Origin: Gemmatimonas sp.
GTDB taxonomy: Bacteria; Gemmatimonadota; Gemmatimonadetes; Gemmatimonadales; Gemmatimonadaceae
Assembly (NCBI GenBank): GCA_011390885.1
Contig: JAABRO010000002.1
Location: 62,001 to 126,000 of the forward strand
DNA: 64,000 nt
Direction of reading: 5' to 3'
The notes under the pieces are model-generated. The model had not been told where the DNA came from and searched no databases. It saw only the letters and a program-made list of their open reading frames with translations. The position numbers and the translations under genes were made by a program. Positions 60,502 through 64,000 of the stretch are shown here, in pieces (the stretch's first letter is position 1; each line of letters begins with the position of its first letter).

Positions 60502-62072
60502 TGCGTCCGCGATCCCGCGCGACGGTGCGTCGCGCCGGACTCGGCCTGGTGCTCGCCGTCGCCGCCGTGGGCGTGACCGCGCTCTCGGCGCGTGCGGCCG
60601 CGCGATCGGCGGCGTCGGTTGCCGCGACGGCAGCGGCCGGCGCCGACACCACGCGCGCCGACTCGGTCGCTCCTCCGATCCCGCGCGAGTTTCGCGGCGT
60701 GTGGGTGGCCACGGTCGCGAACATCGACTGGCCGTCGAAGCCCGGGCTCCCGGTGGCGCAGCAGCAGGCGGAGCTGATCGCCATCCTCGATCGCTCGGCG
60801 GAGCTGCACCTCAATGCGGTGGTGTTCCAGGTGCGCCCGTCGGCCGATGCGCTGTATGCGAGCGACATCGAGCCGTGGTCGGAGTACCTCACCGGCGAGC
60901 AGGGCAAGGCCCCCTCGCCGCGCTGGGATCCGCTCGACTTCGCGGTGCGCGAGGCGCACGCGCGTGGACTGGAGCTGCACGCGTGGTTCAACCCGTATCG
61001 CGCGCGCAACGATGCCGCCAAGAGCCCTGATGTGCGCACGCACATCTCACGCACGAATCCCGCCCTGGTCAAGCGGTACGGCCGCTTCCTCTGGATGGAT
61101 CCGGGCGAGCCGCAGGTGCGGGCGCGCACGCTGCGCGTGGTGCTCGATGTCGTCAAGCGCTACGACATCGATGGTGTGCACATCGACGACTACTTCTATC
61201 CGTATCCCATCGCGCAGTCGCGCGGGCGCGGCGACCTGCCGTTCCCCGATGACGCGAGCTGGGCCAAGTACCAGCGGGCCGGGGGCAAGCTCTCGCGCAA
61301 CGACTGGCGGCGCGAGAACGTGAACACGCTCGTGCGCGAGCTGGCGGAAGGCATCCGGGCCGAGAAGCCCTGGGTGAAGTTCGGCATCAGTCCGTTCGGC
61401 ATCTGGCGGCCGGGTTCTCCGTCCGCGGTGCGCGGGTTCGATGCCTACGAGAAGCTCTATGCCGACGCGCGGAAGTGGATGCACGAAGGGTGGGGCGACT
61501 ACTTCTCGCCGCAGCTCTACTGGCCCACGTACAAGGACGGACAGGCGTATCCGGTACTCCTCGACTGGTGGGCGGGTGAGAACCGGCAGCGGCGTCATCT
61601 GTGGCCGGGCAACTTCACCTCGCGGGCCGGCGCGCGCGGATCGGGCGCGTTCGCCGTGTCCGAACTGCTGGCGCAGATCCAGGCCACGCGCACGCATCCG
61701 GGATCGACGGGCAACGTGCACTTCTCCATGCGTTCATTCACGACCAACCAGGCCGGCATGAACGACACGCTGTCCGACGGGCCGTATCGCGAGCCCGCGC
61801 TCGTGCCGCATTCGCCGTGGATGTCGGCGCCGCCGCCGCCCGAGCCGCGCGTCGCCCTCGGGCGGAACGAGCGCGGCGTGCGCACGCTGGAACTGGGCAC
61901 GGCGGATGGCACGCGACCCTGGCTGTGGGTCGTGCGCATGCGCACCGACGACGGCTGGCAGGTGCATGTCGTGCCGGGCGCGCGCCTCACGTGGAGTCCG
62001 CCGTTCGGCGACGAGCCACTCGACCTCGTCGTCTCGACGGTGAACCGCATCGGGGAGGAGCGCACGCCGTGA
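60498..62072 (+). CDS. Secreted glycoside hydrolase-like family 10 protein (GHL10/DUF187)
   Basis: Exported protein of 524 aa with a Sec or Tat-like Arg-rich signal (MMRPRSRATVRRAGLGLVLA). The TIM-barrel GHL10 family has EFRGVWVATVANIDWPSKPG near residue 65, NAVVFQVRPSADALYASDIE, LELHAWFNPYRARND, and the acid/base candidate region YDIDGVHIDDYFYPYPI near 230. FGISPFGIWRPGS and WGDYFSPQLYWPTYKD also belong. Relatives act on denuded peptidoglycan glycans. A beta-sandwich tail follows. It overlaps both neighbours by four bases (ATGA, GTGA), so it is tied to the tyrosine operon. Confidence 0.9.
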   Translation: MMRPRSRATVRRAGLGLVLAVAAVGVTALSARAAARSAASVAATAAAGADTTRADSVAPPIPREFRGVWVATVANIDWPSKPGLPVAQQQAELIAILDRSAELHLNAVVFQVRPSADALYASDIEPWSEYLTGEQGKAPSPRWDPLDFAVREAHARGLELHAWFNPYRARNDAAKSPDVRTHISRTNPALVKRYGRFLWMDPGEPQVRARTLRVVLDVVKRYDIDGVHIDDYFYPYPIAQSRGRGDLPFPDDASWAKYQRAGGKLSRNDWRRENVNTLVRELAEGIRAEKPWVKFGISPFGIWRPGSPSAVRGFDAYEKLYADARKWMHEGWGDYFSPQLYWPTYKDGQAYPVLLDWWAGENRQRRHLWPGNFTSRAGARGSGAFAVSELLAQIQATRTHPGSTGNVHFSMRSFTTNQAGMNDTLSDGPYREPALVPHSPWMSAPPPPEPRVALGRNERGVRTLELGTADGTRPWLWVVRMRTDDGWQVHVVPGARLTWSPPFGDEPLDLVVSTVNRIGEERTP

Positions 62073-62479
62073 CGAAGCGCCGTCCATTCTTCTACCGCGA
62101 GAGTGAAGGCATCCGCATCACCGTGCGGCCGTCCTTCCTGCCGGAGCAGTCGAGCGCCGTGCTCGGCCAGTACGTGTTCGCCTACCACATCCGCATCGAG
62201 AACGTGAGTACGCTGGCCGCGCAGCTGCGGTCGCGGCACTGGCGCATTCACGACCCGGTGGCCGGCGACAGCATCGTCGAGGGCGAGGGTGTGGTCGGCG
62301 AGCAGCCGCACCTCCTGCCCGGGCAGGTCCACGAGTATCGCAGCTTCTGCGTGCTCAAGGCGCCGCAGGGCTGGATGGAGGGGCACTATCGGTTCGTGCG
62401 CGAGGACGGCTCCGGATTCCGCGCGGTGATCCCGCGCTTCGACCTCGACGCCGAACCGAGGCCGGACACGGTCAGCTGA
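62069..62479 (+). CDS. apaG: ApaG-family protein
   Basis: Small beta-sandwich protein of 136 aa, the ApaG/DUF525 fold; in enterobacteria the gene is next to apaH and linked to divalent metal tolerance. Blocks: GIRITVRPSFLPEQSSAVLG, FAYHIRIENVSTLAAQLRSR, HWRIHDPVAGDSIVEGEGVV and GHYRFVREDGSGFRAVIPRF. The GTG start at 62069 overlaps the GHL10 stop by four bases. It ends the plus-strand run; the convergent SDR gene stops 31 bases away. Confidence 0.9.
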   Translation: MTKRRPFFYRESEGIRITVRPSFLPEQSSAVLGQYVFAYHIRIENVSTLAAQLRSRHWRIHDPVAGDSIVEGEGVVGEQPHLLPGQVHEYRSFCVLKAPQGWMEGHYRFVREDGSGFRAVIPRFDLDAEPRPDTVS

Positions 62480-62509
62480 CCGACCGCACCGGCGCGTCGC
62501 TGGGCCCGA

Positions 62510-63793
62510 TCACTCGCCGCGCAGCAGCGTGGCCACCGGTGCCGTGAGCGCGTCGAAGTCGTCCGGCGGCAGCACGTCGCGAATGACCAGCGCCATCAGG
62601 GCCGCGAGCGCCGGTTCGGCGATCGGGTCGATGGCGTCCGGCTCGTCCGGCACGCGCACCATCTGCAGCAGCGGGCCGGCGGCCGCATCGCGCTCCGCTT
62701 CGCGTCCCGTGCGCGCGAGCAGCTCGCCAAGGACCCGCTCCGCGCGCCGGAATCCGGGCGTCTCCGCGTGGGCGCGCCACGCGTCAACGATGGCGTCGTG
62801 CTCCCCCTGACCAAGCGCGGAGAGCGCGCGGAGGAAGTCGCGCACCTGCGCCGTGTGCGGTCCGTACGGCTGGTGCTCCGCGGCCAGTCGCCGGTAGCCG
62901 AGTCGCTCGAGCCCCACGCGCAGGTGCGGCACTGTCGGTACCCACCCGAGGGCGCGCAGCGCGTCCACGCGAATGCGCTGGTTGGAGCGCATCGGAGACG
63001 CGGTCGCACCGGGAGCCGGGGCCGGCAGCTCGAGCGTGCGACCCTCGGCGCGGGCCACGAGGCGCGCGCACTCCGCGACGGTGAGCGGCGTGCCGTCGGA
63101 CACGTTGAGCACGCGGGGCGGCACCGGGCCGTCGCCAAGCGCGTGGCCAGCCCAGCAGCGAATGGCGCCGATCACGTCATCGCGCCAGGCGAGGTTCACC
63201 CAGTGGTCGGCGCGGCCGGCGAGCGCGGCGACGTCACGGTACCGACCGGCCGGGTCGCGATCCGGGCCGTACAGCCCGGACGCGCGCAACACGCCCACCC
63301 GCAGTGTGTCGCGCTCGGCAGCGAGCACGAGGTCTTCGGCGTCGCTCAGGGCGCGCTGCGAGGGGGAGTCGGCCGAACGGTCGGCCTGCTCGGTCACCTC
63401 GCGGCCGTCGGTGTAGCCGTACACACCAGTGCTGGAGATCCAGCACAGCGCGCGCGCGCCGATCGCCTGCGCGATGCGCGCGGCCGCACGGGCACCGGCC
63501 GGATACGTGCGCAGGTGATCGTCACCGCGCGAACGATCCGGGGCGACCAGGGCGACCACGAGCTCATGGTGCGCGAAGGCGTCGGGCACGGCCGCCTCGG
63601 TGGCGTCCGGTGCCCCGAGCGTCTCGAGGTCGAAGGCGACGGCACGTCCGCCCGCGGGCGCGTCATGCGGGGAGCGGCGCACGGTGGTCACGCGCACGCC
63701 ATCCGCTGCCAGCGTCGTCGCGAGGGCGCTGCCGAGCCAGCCGGCGCCAAGAATGAGCACACCGTCGACGGCGGGGCGCGGAGTTCGGTCCAT
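62510..63793 (-). CDS. SDR epimerase-like protein with extra C-terminal domain
   Basis: A 427-aa protein. Residues ~10-290 are an NAD(P)-binding SDR of the YeeZ kind: VLILGAGWLGSALATTLAAD (GxGxxG), CWISSTGVYGYTDGREVTEQ, VGVLRASGLYGPDRDPAGRY and RVLNVSDGTPLTVAECARLV. The last ~120 residues (~300-427) are a separate helical domain (LRALSALGQGEHDAIVDAWR, then RAERVLGELLARTGREAERD) not seen in plain SDRs. The fusion partner is unrecognised. It is divergent from infA, 130 bases apart, and convergent with apaG. Confidence 0.85.
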   Translation of the reverse strand: MDRTPRPAVDGVLILGAGWLGSALATTLAADGVRVTTVRRSPHDAPAGGRAVAFDLETLGAPDATEAAVPDAFAHHELVVALVAPDRSRGDDHLRTYPAGARAAARIAQAIGARALCWISSTGVYGYTDGREVTEQADRSADSPSQRALSDAEDLVLAAERDTLRVGVLRASGLYGPDRDPAGRYRDVAALAGRADHWVNLAWRDDVIGAIRCWAGHALGDGPVPPRVLNVSDGTPLTVAECARLVARAEGRTLELPAPAPGATASPMRSNQRIRVDALRALGWVPTVPHLRVGLERLGYRRLAAEHQPYGPHTAQVRDFLRALSALGQGEHDAIVDAWRAHAETPGFRRAERVLGELLARTGREAERDAAAGPLLQMVRVPDEPDAIDPIAEPALAALMALVIRDVLPPDDFDALTAPVATLLRGE

Positions 63794-63923
63794 GACGAGC
63801 GGGGATGGCGCGTGGGGTGGCCTGATGGCCCTGACCGTCGGTAGATTACAAGGTTGGCCGGGCGAGGTGCACCCCGGTTCGCCCCGTCGTGGGGATCGGG
63901 CACCAGGATACCATCGAAACTAC

Positions 63924-64000
63924 ATGAGTAAGCAGGACGCGATCGAACTCGAAGGAACCGTCACCGAACTGCTCCCCAACGCGACCTTTCGCGTCACGGT
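63924..64000 (+). CDS. infA: Translation initiation factor IF-1, N-terminal part (cut by window edge)
   Basis: The first 25 codons read MSKQDAIELEGTVTELLPNA and continue TFRVT, the characteristic IF-1 N-terminus of the S1-like fold that binds the 30S A site. The gene continues beyond the window. Upstream lie about 130 bases with a TAGATT element at 63842; no strong -35 partner is seen. Confidence 0.95.
   Translation, partial: MSKQDAIELEGTVTELLPNATFRVT

Overview
This is a very GC-rich bacterial chromosome segment, densely packed with genes and showing no insertion sequence, prophage, CRISPR array or rRNA. The bacterium is Gram-negative in envelope type: there is an LPS heptosyltransferase, SurA, a second PpiC lipoprotein, an EnvC-like LytM factor with FtsEX, a TonB-plug-like protein and a PilT motor ATPase. 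The mixture of tyrosine catabolism, a deoxyhypusine-synthase-like protein, ATP-type PEP carboxykinase and carboxypeptidase-regulatory/TonB-plug proteins fits Gemmatimonadota. That assignment is inference from gene content, not a database match.

Layout. 1-7.1 kb: the N-terminal part of uvrA (cut by the window edge), an ABC exporter, a PP2C phosphatase, then an HD-hydrolase and pckA on the minus strand. 7.1-16 kb: a tightly overlapped minus-strand run of ten genes, read from 15974 down to 7123. In order these are ROK kinase, PfkB kinase, STAS/HATPase protein, STAS-like/winged-helix protein, a 113-aa protein, a Cys/Met PLP enzyme, ftsE, ftsX, an envC-like gene and nfo. 16-20.6 kb: waaF, lepA and a secreted protein of unknown function with its own terminator. 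20.8-27 kb: DUF58, a BatA/VWA membrane protein and mfd. 27-34 kb: PpiC lipoprotein, surA-pdxA, a truncated CDF transporter and typA, with strong hairpin terminators. 34-40.3 kb: a TonB-plug-like protein, a TsdA-like cytochrome c, an extremely acidic protein, tRNA-Ile with its own promoter and terminator, PilT, a tandem USP and a methyltransferase. 40.3-50.4 kb: an S1/P1-like zinc enzyme and a periplasmic CbiX-like chelatase behind a Fur-family box, a LytS/LytTR-type two-component pair, an SDR, an esterase, a TPR-like protein, the deoxyhypusine-synthase-like gene and a LysM protein. 50.4-62.5 kb: a plus-strand run of eleven genes combining an SSS symporter, CoA chemistry and tyrosine/homogentisate catabolism, ending with GHL10 and apaG. 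62.5-64 kb: an SDR-fusion protein and the start of infA.

How the parts work together. The 50-62 kb run looks like a carbon-scavenging operon. An aminotransferase, HppD and HmgA take an aromatic amino acid to maleylacetoacetate, and the natural end product of that route, acetoacetate, is the substrate of the AacS encoded just upstream. The 7-16 kb run couples two sugar kinases and a partner-switch-like regulatory pair to the FtsEX-EnvC cell-wall hydrolase control system by stop/start overlaps. That is the most unusual arrangement in the window. No intergenic gap exceeds about 300 bases.
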